DNA from: an uncultured Kineothrix sp.
GTDB lineage: Bacteria > Bacillota > Clostridia > Lachnospirales > Lachnospiraceae
Direction of reading: 5' to 3'
Assembly (NCBI GenBank): GCA_910588855.1
Contig: CAJUSR010000011.1
Coordinates: 1 to 64,000 of the forward strand
Length of the DNA: 64,000 bases
Under the pieces are notes generated by a model, which searched no databases, was not told where the DNA came from, and saw only the letters and a list, made by a program, of their open reading frames with translations. Made by a program: the position numbers and the translations under genes. Positions 15,813 to 23,399 of the stretch are shown here, one piece after another. Each line of letters opens with the position of its first letter. Positions within the stretch are counted from its first letter, which is position 1.

Positions 15813-16067
15813 ATGGAATTTAACACTAATTTTATTTTGGGATGTTCAGCAATTGGAGCAGGCCTTGCGGTTATCGCAGGTATCGGCCCCGGTGTCGGCC
15901 AGGGTATTGCTGCAGGGCATGCAGCAGCAGCAGTAGGCAGGAACCCGGGCGCTAAGTCCGATGTTACTTCTACGATGCTTTTAGGCCAGGCGGTAGCTGA
16001 GACGACAGGTCTGTACGGTCTTTTGATTGCCATGCTGCTTTTGTTCGTAAAACCTTTGGTACCTTAA
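15813..16067 (+). CDS. atpE: ATP synthase F0 subunit c, sodium-type site
   Basis: An 84-residue hairpin protein forming the rotor ring. Helix 1 contains GIGPGVGQGIAAG and helix 2 contains the ion-binding segment GQAVAETTGLYGLL; the polar RNPGAK loop contacts the central stalk. Pro26, Gln30, Glu63, Thr64 and Tyr68 correspond to the residues that define sodium-binding c rings such as that of Ilyobacter tartaricus (Gln32, Glu65, Ser66, Tyr70), with Thr in place of Ser. This predicts sodium coupling, though proton use is not excluded by sequence. GGAGG lies upstream of the ATG after a 110-base gap from atpB. Confidence 0.96.
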   Translation: MEFNTNFILGCSAIGAGLAVIAGIGPGVGQGIAAGHAAAAVGRNPGAKSDVTSTMLLGQAVAETTGLYGLLIAMLLLFVKPLVP

Positions 16068-16115
16068 GGAGCCTCGGGGAAAAGATAAAATGCTTTAGGA
16101 AAGGAGGCTCACGTC

Positions 16116-16679
16116 TTGAATACATTAGTAGGCGCGGGATTTATTTTGGCGGCGGGGCAAATGGAACCCAGATTGTTTGATTTGGATTTGCAGTTGATAG
16201 CTGATGCATTTCTGATGATTATTGCTGTATTCGCCCTGTTTTTGATTGCGTCCAAGATGCTGTTTAACCCGGTAAGGGATATGATGCAGAAAAGGCAGGA
16301 CAAAATCAAAGGCGAATTGGACGACGCAGCTCGGGATATGGAAGATGCGGCGAAGCTGAAAGCAGATTATGAATCCAAAATTAAAAATATTGAAAAAGAG
16401 GCGGAAGCTATTTTAAGCGAAGCGCGTAAAAAAGCCCTTGCCAATGAAAACAGGATTATTGCGGAAGCAAAAGAGGAGGCAGCGCGCATTATTGAGCGTG
16501 CAGGAACGGAAGCCGAGCTGGAGAAGAAGAAGGCAGCGGATGACGTAAAACGCGAAATGATTGTGATTGCATCCATGATGGCAGGCAAAGTAGTAAATTC
16601 TTCCATCGACGCTACTGTCCGCGACAGTTTGATTGATGAGACATTGAAGGAAATAGGTGAAAGCACATGGCTAAGCTAA
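16116..16679 (+). CDS. atpF: ATP synthase F0 subunit b
   Basis: A 187-residue peripheral-stalk subunit. One membrane helix (about 26-46) is followed by a long charged right-handed coil (about 55-150) rich in Glu, Lys and Ala. It starts at TTG 16116: AAGGAGG at 16101-16107 is eight bases upstream, whereas the first in-frame ATG (16161) has no good ribosome binding site and would remove the N-terminal segment before the helix. The 3' end overlaps atpH by 13 bases, implying coupled translation. Confidence 0.92.
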   Translation: MNTLVGAGFILAAGQMEPRLFDLDLQLIADAFLMIIAVFALFLIASKMLFNPVRDMMQKRQDKIKGELDDAARDMEDAAKLKADYESKIKNIEKEAEAILSEARKKALANENRIIAEAKEEAARIIERAGTEAELEKKKAADDVKREMIVIASMMAGKVVNSSIDATVRDSLIDETLKEIGESTWLS

Positions 16680-17212
16680 TTTCAAAAACATATGGTGAAG
16701 CTTTATTTGAGCTGGCCGTTGAAGAAGAAAAAGTCGATGTCTTCATGGAAGAAATTACGGAAATCAGGAAGGTGCTTGCGCAGAATACGGATTTTGCAAA
16801 ATTTATGAACCATCCGAAGATTTTAAAGGAAGAGAAGCTGGAAGTCCTGGAAAACGTATTTAAAGGGCGGATTGCCGATGAACTGGCAGGTTTTCTCACC
16901 TTAATCGTAACGAAAGACCGTTACCATGAAATAGACGCAATCCTGGACTATTTCCTGACGGAAGTGAAAAGCTATAAGGGGATAGGGATTGCCTATGTGA
17001 CAACGGCATCGGCGCTTAGCGACGCGCAGCAGAAAGAAGTAGAGCGGAAACTTTTGGAAACCACACCTTATCAGCAGATGGAAATGCATTATGCCATTGA
17101 CGAAAGCCTGATAGGCGGAATGGTAATCCGTATTGGAGACCGGGTGGTGGACAGCAGTATAAAAACAAAGCTGAATGGATTGACCAGGCAACTGATAAAG
17201 ATTCAGCTATAA
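16667..17212 (+). CDS. atpH: ATP synthase F1 subunit delta
   Basis: A 181-residue delta (OSCP) subunit linking the top of the catalytic hexamer to subunit b. The N-terminal helical bundle begins AKLISKTYGEALFELAVEE and the C-terminal domain has the conserved IDESLIGGMVIRIGDRVVDSSI. The length is standard. It overlaps the end of atpF and is followed by atpA after 59 bases. Confidence 0.95.
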   Translation: MAKLISKTYGEALFELAVEEEKVDVFMEEITEIRKVLAQNTDFAKFMNHPKILKEEKLEVLENVFKGRIADELAGFLTLIVTKDRYHEIDAILDYFLTEVKSYKGIGIAYVTTASALSDAQQKEVERKLLETTPYQQMEMHYAIDESLIGGMVIRIGDRVVDSSIKTKLNGLTRQLIKIQL

Positions 17213-17271
17213 GGAATGAAGTTTTTATATATAGAATGTATTGAATAAAAAAGAAAGGTGCGTACAGATCC

Positions 17272-18783
17272 ATGAATTTAAGACCAGAAGAAATTAGTTC
17301 TGTCATAAAGGATCAGATTAAGAGATATGCCTCTGAACTGGAAGTATCCGATGTGGGTACGGTTATTCAGGTTGCGGACGGTATTGCCCGTGTACATGGA
17401 CTTGAGAATGCCATGCAGGGAGAGCTGCTTGAGTTCCCCGGCGAAGTATACGGCATGGTACTTAACTTGGAAGAGGACAACGTAGGTGCGGTTCTTCTGG
17501 GAAGCCAGAAGAATATCAATGAAGGCGATACCGTTAAAACTACGGGTCGTGTAGTTGAAGTTCCGGTAGGGGATGTGATGCTGGGCCGCGTTGTAAATGC
17601 TCTTGGTCAGCCGATTGACGGGAAAGGACCGATACAGACAGAGAAATACCGTAAGATAGAAAGAGTTGCATCCGGCGTTATCACGAGAAAAGGGGTGGAT
17701 ACACCGCTGCAGACAGGTATTAAGGCAATCGATGCTATGGTTCCCATTGGAAGAGGGCAGAGGGAGCTTATTATCGGTGACAGGCAGACCGGTAAAACAG
17801 CGATTGCAGTCGATACGATTATTAACCAGAAAGGCCAGGGTGTAAAATGTATCTATGTTGCTATAGGACAGAAAGCATCTACCGTGGCGACTATCGTTAA
17901 GACATTAGAGGAACACGGGGCTATGGCCTATACGACTATCGTAGCGGCTACTGCCAGCGAACTTGCTCCTTTGCAGTATATTGCCCCTTATTCGGGCTGT
18001 GCAATCGGAGAGGAATGGATGGAAAATGGGGAGGATGTGCTTGTAATATACGATGACCTGAGCAAGCATGCGACGGCATACCGTACACTTTCCTTGCTGC
18101 TTAAGAGGCCGCCCGGACGTGAGGCTTATCCCGGCGATGTTTTCTATCTTCATTCCAGATTGCTGGAAAGGGCGGCTCGTATGAGTGACGAATATGGCGG
18201 CGGTTCTTTGACGGCGCTTCCGATTATAGAGACACAGGCAGGGGATGTATCCGCATATATCCCGACCAACGTAATTTCCATTACAGACGGCCAGATTTAT
18301 CTGGAAACGGAAATGTTTAATTCCGGTTTCCGTCCTGCTGTTAATGCGGGTCTTTCCGTATCCCGTGTAGGCGGTGCGGCACAGATTAAGGCGATGAAGA
18401 AAATTGCGGCCCCCATTCGTACGGAGCTTGCACAGTATAGGGAATTAGCGGCTTTCTCCCAGTTCGGTTCCGATTTGGACGCGGATACAAAAGAGAAGCT
18501 GGCGCAGGGCGAGCGTATTAAGGAGATTTTGAAGCAGCCCCAGTATCAGCCTATGCCGGTGCAGTATCAGGTAATTATCATTTATGTGGCGACGAATAAA
18601 TATTTGCTGGACGTTCCGGTAACGGATATTACCCGTTTTGAAAAAGAATTTTTTGAATTTTTGGATACGAAATATCCGGAGATTCCCAATTCGATTGCGG
18701 AAGAAAAGCAGATTACGGATGAGACGGATGCCGCATTGAAAAAGGCAATCGAAGAGTTTAAAGGACAGTTTAAAGCATCATAA
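17272..18783 (+). CDS. atpA: ATP synthase F1 subunit alpha
   Basis: A 503-residue non-catalytic nucleotide-binding subunit. It carries the beta-barrel start, the P-loop GDRQTGKTAIA near residue 170 and the signature PAVNAGLSVSRVGGAAQ near 360, including the arginine that reaches into the catalytic site on beta. Length and motifs are fully normal. GAAAGGTGCG lies upstream of the ATG. Confidence 0.98.
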   Translation: MNLRPEEISSVIKDQIKRYASELEVSDVGTVIQVADGIARVHGLENAMQGELLEFPGEVYGMVLNLEEDNVGAVLLGSQKNINEGDTVKTTGRVVEVPVGDVMLGRVVNALGQPIDGKGPIQTEKYRKIERVASGVITRKGVDTPLQTGIKAIDAMVPIGRGQRELIIGDRQTGKTAIAVDTIINQKGQGVKCIYVAIGQKASTVATIVKTLEEHGAMAYTTIVAATASELAPLQYIAPYSGCAIGEEWMENGEDVLVIYDDLSKHATAYRTLSLLLKRPPGREAYPGDVFYLHSRLLERAARMSDEYGGGSLTALPIIETQAGDVSAYIPTNVISITDGQIYLETEMFNSGFRPAVNAGLSVSRVGGAAQIKAMKKIAAPIRTELAQYRELAAFSQFGSDLDADTKEKLAQGERIKEILKQPQYQPMPVQYQVIIIYVATNKYLLDVPVTDITRFEKEFFEFLDTKYPEIPNSIAEEKQITDETDAALKKAIEEFKGQFKAS

Positions 18784-18845
18784 AAACAAACGGGGATACG
18801 TTTGTTTTAAAAATATGTATGTTTTGGAGAGGATAGGTAACGATT

Positions 18846-19730
18846 ATGGCCTCAATGAGAGACATAAAAAGGCGTAAAGGCAGTATTCAAAGTACGCAGC
18901 AGATTACCAAAGCTATGAAGCTCGTTTCCACTGTCAAATTGCAGAAGGCAAAGCAGCGTGCGGAGCAGTCTAAGGACTATTTCCACTGTATGTATGAAAC
19001 GGTGGTTTCTATGCTTGCAAAAGCTGGGAACATCAATCATCCGTACTTGCATCCCGGCGATTCCGTAAAAAAAGGGATTATTGTTATTACCTCGAATAGA
19101 GGGCTTGCCGGCGGCTACAATTCCAATATTACGAAACTGATTACACAGGGCGGTTTTAAGAAAGAGGAAGTGGAAGTGTATGCAGTCGGTAAAAAAGGAA
19201 GGGATGCGTTGCTAAGATATGGCTACAGTGTCAGGGAGGATTATTCCGATATTGTGGAAGAACCCTTGTATTCCGATGCGGTAGAATTGAGCAAAAAGGT
19301 GCTGGATGATTTTGTAAACGGCGAGATTGGCGAAATTTATCTTGCCTATACCGGTTTTAAAAATACAGTAGTCCACGAACCTACCCTGCTGAAACTGCTT
19401 CCGGTGGAAATGGATGCGAAAAACGGCGGGAAATCTGACAAAGCTGCGGCAGATACGACAGAAAACCGTACGCCGATGAATTTCGAGCCGGAAGACGATG
19501 CCGCTTTGGATATGATTATTCCCAAGTATGTTACCAGCCTTATTTTCGGCGGCCTTGTGGAATCGGTGGCAAGCGAAAACGGGGCGAGGATGCAGGCAAT
19601 GGATTCGGCGACGAGCAATGCGGAGGAAATGATTAATCATTTGACTTTGATGTACAACAGGGCGCGTCAAGGTTCCATCACACAGGAATTGACGGAAATC
19701 ATTGCCGGCGCTAATGCTATTTCGATGTAA
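18846..19730 (+). CDS. atpG: ATP synthase F1 subunit gamma
   Basis: A 294-residue central-stalk subunit. Its terminal helices form the rotor shaft: MASMRDIKRRKGSIQSTQQITKAMKLVSTVKLQ-type start and NRARQGSITQELTEIIAGA near the C-terminus. The central Rossmann-like domain carries a polar insertion of roughly 20 residues (about 190-215, Lys/Asp/Thr-rich) that is not part of the conserved core. Neighbours are atpA and atpD with gaps of about 60 bases. Confidence 0.97.
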   Translation: MASMRDIKRRKGSIQSTQQITKAMKLVSTVKLQKAKQRAEQSKDYFHCMYETVVSMLAKAGNINHPYLHPGDSVKKGIIVITSNRGLAGGYNSNITKLITQGGFKKEEVEVYAVGKKGRDALLRYGYSVREDYSDIVEEPLYSDAVELSKKVLDDFVNGEIGEIYLAYTGFKNTVVHEPTLLKLLPVEMDAKNGGKSDKAAADTTENRTPMNFEPEDDAALDMIIPKYVTSLIFGGLVESVASENGARMQAMDSATSNAEEMINHLTLMYNRARQGSITQELTEIIAGANAISM

Positions 19731-19789
19731 CGTCAAGTTGGCCCAGGCTGACTTTTGAGAACGTAATACAGCAAGATTGGAGGACTAAT

Positions 19790-21187
19790 ATGAGTATAGA
19801 GAAAGGTAATATCGGGAAGATTACTCAGATTATCGGCGCTGTACTTGATATTAAATTTACCGGGGGAGAGTTACCGGAAATTAATGAAGCTATCAAAATC
19901 CCTGTCGCAGACGGCGGGGAGCTGATTGTGGAGGTATCGCAGCATCTGGGCGATGATACCGTAAGGTGTATCGCTATGGGATCTACCGACGGCCTTGTAA
20001 GGGGAATGGATGCGGTTGCAACAGGCGCAGCAATTACGGTTCCGGTTGGAGAAAATACGCTGGGACGTATATTCAATGTTTTAGGGCAGCCGATAGACAA
20101 TAAACCGGCTCCGGAAGGGGTTGGATATGAACCGATTCACAGGGCAGCTCCGGCATTTGAGGAGCAGTCTACGGAAACGGAGCTTTTGGAAACGGGAATT
20201 AAAGTCGTTGATTTGCTTTGCCCCTATCAGAAGGGCGGTAAAATCGGGTTATTTGGAGGCGCCGGTGTAGGAAAGACGGTATTAATTCAGGAATTAATCC
20301 GTAATATCGCTACCGAGCATGGTGGATATTCCGTTTTTACAGGCGTTGGCGAGAGGACGAGGGAAGGCAACGATTTGTACCATGAAATGACGGAATCCGG
20401 CGTTATCGACAAAACAACGATGGTGTTTGGCCAGATGAATGAGCCGCCCGGAGCAAGGATGCGGGTTGGTTTGACAGGCCTTACGATGGCTGAATATTTC
20501 AGGGATAAGGGCGGTAAGGACGTACTTTTATTTATTGATAATATCTTCCGTTTTACGCAGGCTGGTTCCGAAGTGTCCGCACTTCTTGGACGTATGCCTT
20601 CGGCCGTAGGTTATCAGCCTACGCTGCAGACGGAAATGGGCGCTTTGCAGGAGCGTATTACTTCTACCAAAAACGGCTCTATCACTTCCGTACAGGCAGT
20701 ATATGTGCCTGCCGATGACTTGACTGACCCTGCTCCGGCAACGACCTTTGCCCATTTGGATGCAACTACGGTATTGTCCCGTTCTATTGTAGAGCTTGGT
20801 ATTTATCCGGCAGTTGACCCGCTGGAATCCACTTCGCGTATTCTGGACCCCCGTATTTTGGGTGAAGAGCATTACCAGGTAGCGCGTGGTGTACAGGAAG
20901 TCCTGCAAAAATATAAAGAGCTGCAGGATATTATCGCAATCCTTGGTATGGATGAACTTTCCGAGGACGATAAGCTGGTAGTATCCCGTGCGAGGAAGAT
21001 ACAAAGATTTCTTGGCCAGCCGTTCTTCGTAGCTGAACAGTTTACGGGAATGGAAGGAAAATATGTGCCGCTTAATGAAACTATCCGCGGATTTAAGGAG
21101 ATTCTGGAAGGTAAGCATGACAGCGTACCGGAGAGTTATTTCGTGAATGCCGGAGGTATTGACGATGTGCTTGCCCGCGTGAAATAG
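19790..21187 (+). CDS. atpD: ATP synthase F1 subunit beta
   Basis: A 465-residue catalytic subunit. It has the P-loop GGAGVGKTVLIQEL near 155, the catalytic Glu in GERTREGND, the Walker B segment VLLFIDNIFRFTQAGSEVSALLGRMPSAVGYQPTL-type region and the DELSEDDK (DELSEED-like) segment near the C-terminus that interacts with epsilon. No unusual feature. Confidence 0.98.
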   Translation: MSIEKGNIGKITQIIGAVLDIKFTGGELPEINEAIKIPVADGGELIVEVSQHLGDDTVRCIAMGSTDGLVRGMDAVATGAAITVPVGENTLGRIFNVLGQPIDNKPAPEGVGYEPIHRAAPAFEEQSTETELLETGIKVVDLLCPYQKGGKIGLFGGAGVGKTVLIQELIRNIATEHGGYSVFTGVGERTREGNDLYHEMTESGVIDKTTMVFGQMNEPPGARMRVGLTGLTMAEYFRDKGGKDVLLFIDNIFRFTQAGSEVSALLGRMPSAVGYQPTLQTEMGALQERITSTKNGSITSVQAVYVPADDLTDPAPATTFAHLDATTVLSRSIVELGIYPAVDPLESTSRILDPRILGEEHYQVARGVQEVLQKYKELQDIIAILGMDELSEDDKLVVSRARKIQRFLGQPFFVAEQFTGMEGKYVPLNETIRGFKEILEGKHDSVPESYFVNAGGIDDVLARVK

Positions 21188-21207
21188 TCAGAGAAAGGGG
21201 CAGGATT

Positions 21208-21612
21208 ATGGCAGATGATAGAAATTTCCGGTTAAAAGTGATTACTCCGGAACGCGTCTTCTATGAAGGGGACGTGCATATGGTGGAATTTAATACGACG
21301 GAAGGCGAAATCGGCATTTATAAAGGGCACGTTCCTATGACGGTGATTGTAAGTCCGGGAATCCTTACTATTTCGGAAAACTCTCAAACGAAGAATGCTG
21401 CTTTGCATGCAGGGTTTGTGGAGATTTTACAGGATAAGGTGACGGTGCTTGCGGAGATTATCGAATGGCCGGCAGAGATTGACAAAAAGCGTGCCGAGGC
21501 TGCAAAAGCCCGTGCGGAGGAAAGGCTGCGCACCAAGACGCCGGAAACGGATTTACTGCGTGCGGAAACAGCTCTTCAAAGGGCGATTGCCCGTATTAAC
21601 GTACTGTCGTAA
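21208..21612 (+). CDS. atpC: ATP synthase F1 subunit epsilon
   Basis: A 134-residue epsilon subunit: an N-terminal beta sandwich (about 1-86, with FNTTEGEIGIYKGHVPM) and a C-terminal pair of helices (about 90-133, RAEAAKARAEERLRTK) that regulate ATP hydrolysis. AAAGGGGC precedes the ATG. It is the last structural gene of the operon; I see no strong terminator directly after it, so the small gene at 21680 may be co-transcribed. Confidence 0.95.
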   Translation: MADDRNFRLKVITPERVFYEGDVHMVEFNTTEGEIGIYKGHVPMTVIVSPGILTISENSQTKNAALHAGFVEILQDKVTVLAEIIEWPAEIDKKRAEAAKARAEERLRTKTPETDLLRAETALQRAIARINVLS

Positions 21613-21679
21613 TATGACACTAAGCGGTTATTTTTGCATATGATAACATAACAATTAATCTTCTTGAGGATGTTACCAT

Positions 21680-22069
21680 ATGTATAATCAAAAAATTTTA
21701 CCTTTTTATATGACCTATCCCCTGCCGCTCTATTATCAGGAGGAGGACACGGCAACCAGGGATTTGGAGTACTTACAGCAAATGTATCCGGCCGAGGCGA
21801 AAAGATACCAGAAAATGATTGCCGGAATATTGGATAAGCTGGATTATGAAGGCAGTATGATATATGACGAGTACCCTGACCGTTGGCAGCTCTATAAGTT
21901 GGCGCAGGATATTTTGGAACGTATCAGGCGGGAAGAAGAAAGTAAGAATCCGGATAAAGAAATTCCGAAGGAAAAATGGGAATGGGCATCTGATTTGGTA
22001 CAGATTATCCTGTTTTATGAAGTATATAAGAGAAGGCATAATAATCATAATGGGATTTTAAAGTTTTAG
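21680..22069 (+). CDS. Conserved-looking small hypothetical protein
   Basis: A 129-residue soluble, charged and helical protein that I do not recognise as a named family. It begins with an aromatic/Pro-rich segment (MYNQKILPFYMTYPLPLYY), followed by amphipathic helices with RYQKMIAGILDKLDYEGSMIYDEYPDR in the middle and an Ile/Tyr-rich helix before a basic His/Asn-rich end. GAGGATG precedes the ATG by eight bases. It follows atpC by 67 bases in the same direction, and a hairpin at 22096-22127 follows. Function unknown. Confidence 0.65.
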   Translation: MYNQKILPFYMTYPLPLYYQEEDTATRDLEYLQQMYPAEAKRYQKMIAGILDKLDYEGSMIYDEYPDRWQLYKLAQDILERIRREEESKNPDKEIPKEKWEWASDLVQIILFYEVYKRRHNNHNGILKF

Positions 22070-22095
22070 TTGTAGTTTTATAGTAAAATCAGTAA

Positions 22096-22127
22096 AATAT
22101 AGTCATGGCTTTTGCCATGACTATATT
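22096..22127 (+). terminator. Strong hairpin after the small hypothetical gene
   Basis: A 14-base perfect stem, AATATAGTCATGGC with its complement, and a loop of four T. There is no long T-run, so termination may be weak. It lies 49 bases before the start of the methyltransferase gene and could instead affect that gene's translation. Confidence 0.5.
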
Positions 22128-22175
22128 AATATGAGAAAAAATAACTGGACGGCGAACGGTGGCAGGAGTGTTGGA

Positions 22176-23387
22176 ATGGAAGAAAATAAGCGGCAGATTA
22201 AGGAACTGATTTTTGATTTGGCAGATGAAAAGCTGTACCAGATAGTCATAAGCAATCCAAGGAATAAAGAGAAAATCGGAAAAGTAAAAGTACGTCCAGT
22301 GATGCTGAAAGGCCGGCTTTTGTTTCAGGAAACGGAATACATCGGAAACCAGGTTTTCCATGAGAACTTTGAAAAAGAGGATTTGGCGCAGAGGATTGCC
22401 GAATATATGGCAGAAGACTTTAGGCAGTGTGAAATAGAAGCAATGCAGGAACGGGCGGTTGTCCTCGTGAGCAAAAAGGGGAAAATTAACATTAACAGAA
22501 GAAAGGTATGCGGCGGGAAGGATATTGATTTATCCCATAACCGGACGAAATCCTATATTTTAGAGGAAGGCAGACCGGTGCCGTTTTTGATAGATTTGGG
22601 AGTCCAGACGAAGGACGGGAAGATTGTAAAAGCAAAATATGATAAATTTAAGCAAATTAACCGTTTTTTGGAATTTATTGAGGATATTCTGCCTACACTT
22701 CCTAAGGGGAGGAGATTGCATATTATTGATTTTGGATGTGGGAAGTCTTATCTGACATTTGCCGTTTATTATTATTTGAATAAGATGCAAGGGTTTGATG
22801 TAAGGATTACAGGCCTTGATTTGAAGAAAGAAGTTATCAGCCATTGCAGTGAACTTGCCAGAAAGTATGGCTATGACGGGCTTCGCTTCCTGCAGGGGGA
22901 TATCAGCGCCTATGAGGAAGATGGGGATGCATCATGGAATGGGGAAAAGGAGAATGGAAAAGGGGAAAGAAGCAGCGGGAACGGAAAGAAAGTTGATATG
23001 GTGATAACCCTTCATGCATGTGATACGGCAACAGACTATGCTTTGGCAAAGGCGGTAGAATGGGGAAGCGAGGTCATCCTGTCCGTACCTTGCTGTCAGC
23101 ATGAGGTAAACCGGCAGATTGATTGCGGGAAATTGCAGCCTATCTTAAAATACGGGCTTTTGAAGGAGCGGATGTCTGCGCTGATAACGGATGCAGTGCG
23201 GGCAAATTTGCTGGAAGAAAATGGGTACCAGGTGCAGATACTGGAGTTTATTGATATGGAGCATACACCCAAAAATATATTAATCCGCGGGGTAAAGAAA
23301 AAAGGGAAAGAAAAAGCAGCAGTGCGGGTAAAGGAGATGGCAGATTTCCTCCGTATAGAGACAACTTTGCAGAAGCTATTACAGTAA
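22176..23387 (+). CDS. Class I SAM-dependent methyltransferase (Methyltransf_32-like)
   Basis: About 403 residues from the ATG at 22176, chosen because AGGAG (22164-22168) lies seven bases before it; the open frame extends to 22131. The N-terminal half is a substrate-recognition region of unknown fold. The SAM domain begins near residue 175 with RLHIIDFGCGKSYLTFAVYYYL (motif I) and GLDLKKEVI. Later VDMVITLHACDTATDYALAKA and VPCCQHE match the Methyltransf_32 type found in GSTCD-like and bacterial RNA methyltransferase-like proteins. A Gly/Lys/Glu low-complexity insert (about 250-270) interrupts the domain. Substrate is probably RNA or protein but is not determinable here. Confidence 0.8.
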   Translation: MEENKRQIKELIFDLADEKLYQIVISNPRNKEKIGKVKVRPVMLKGRLLFQETEYIGNQVFHENFEKEDLAQRIAEYMAEDFRQCEIEAMQERAVVLVSKKGKININRRKVCGGKDIDLSHNRTKSYILEEGRPVPFLIDLGVQTKDGKIVKAKYDKFKQINRFLEFIEDILPTLPKGRRLHIIDFGCGKSYLTFAVYYYLNKMQGFDVRITGLDLKKEVISHCSELARKYGYDGLRFLQGDISAYEEDGDASWNGEKENGKGERSSGNGKKVDMVITLHACDTATDYALAKAVEWGSEVILSVPCCQHEVNRQIDCGKLQPILKYGLLKERMSALITDAVRANLLEENGYQVQILEFIDMEHTPKNILIRGVKKKGKEKAAVRVKEMADFLRIETTLQKLLQ

Positions 23388-23399
23388 AGGAAATAATAT

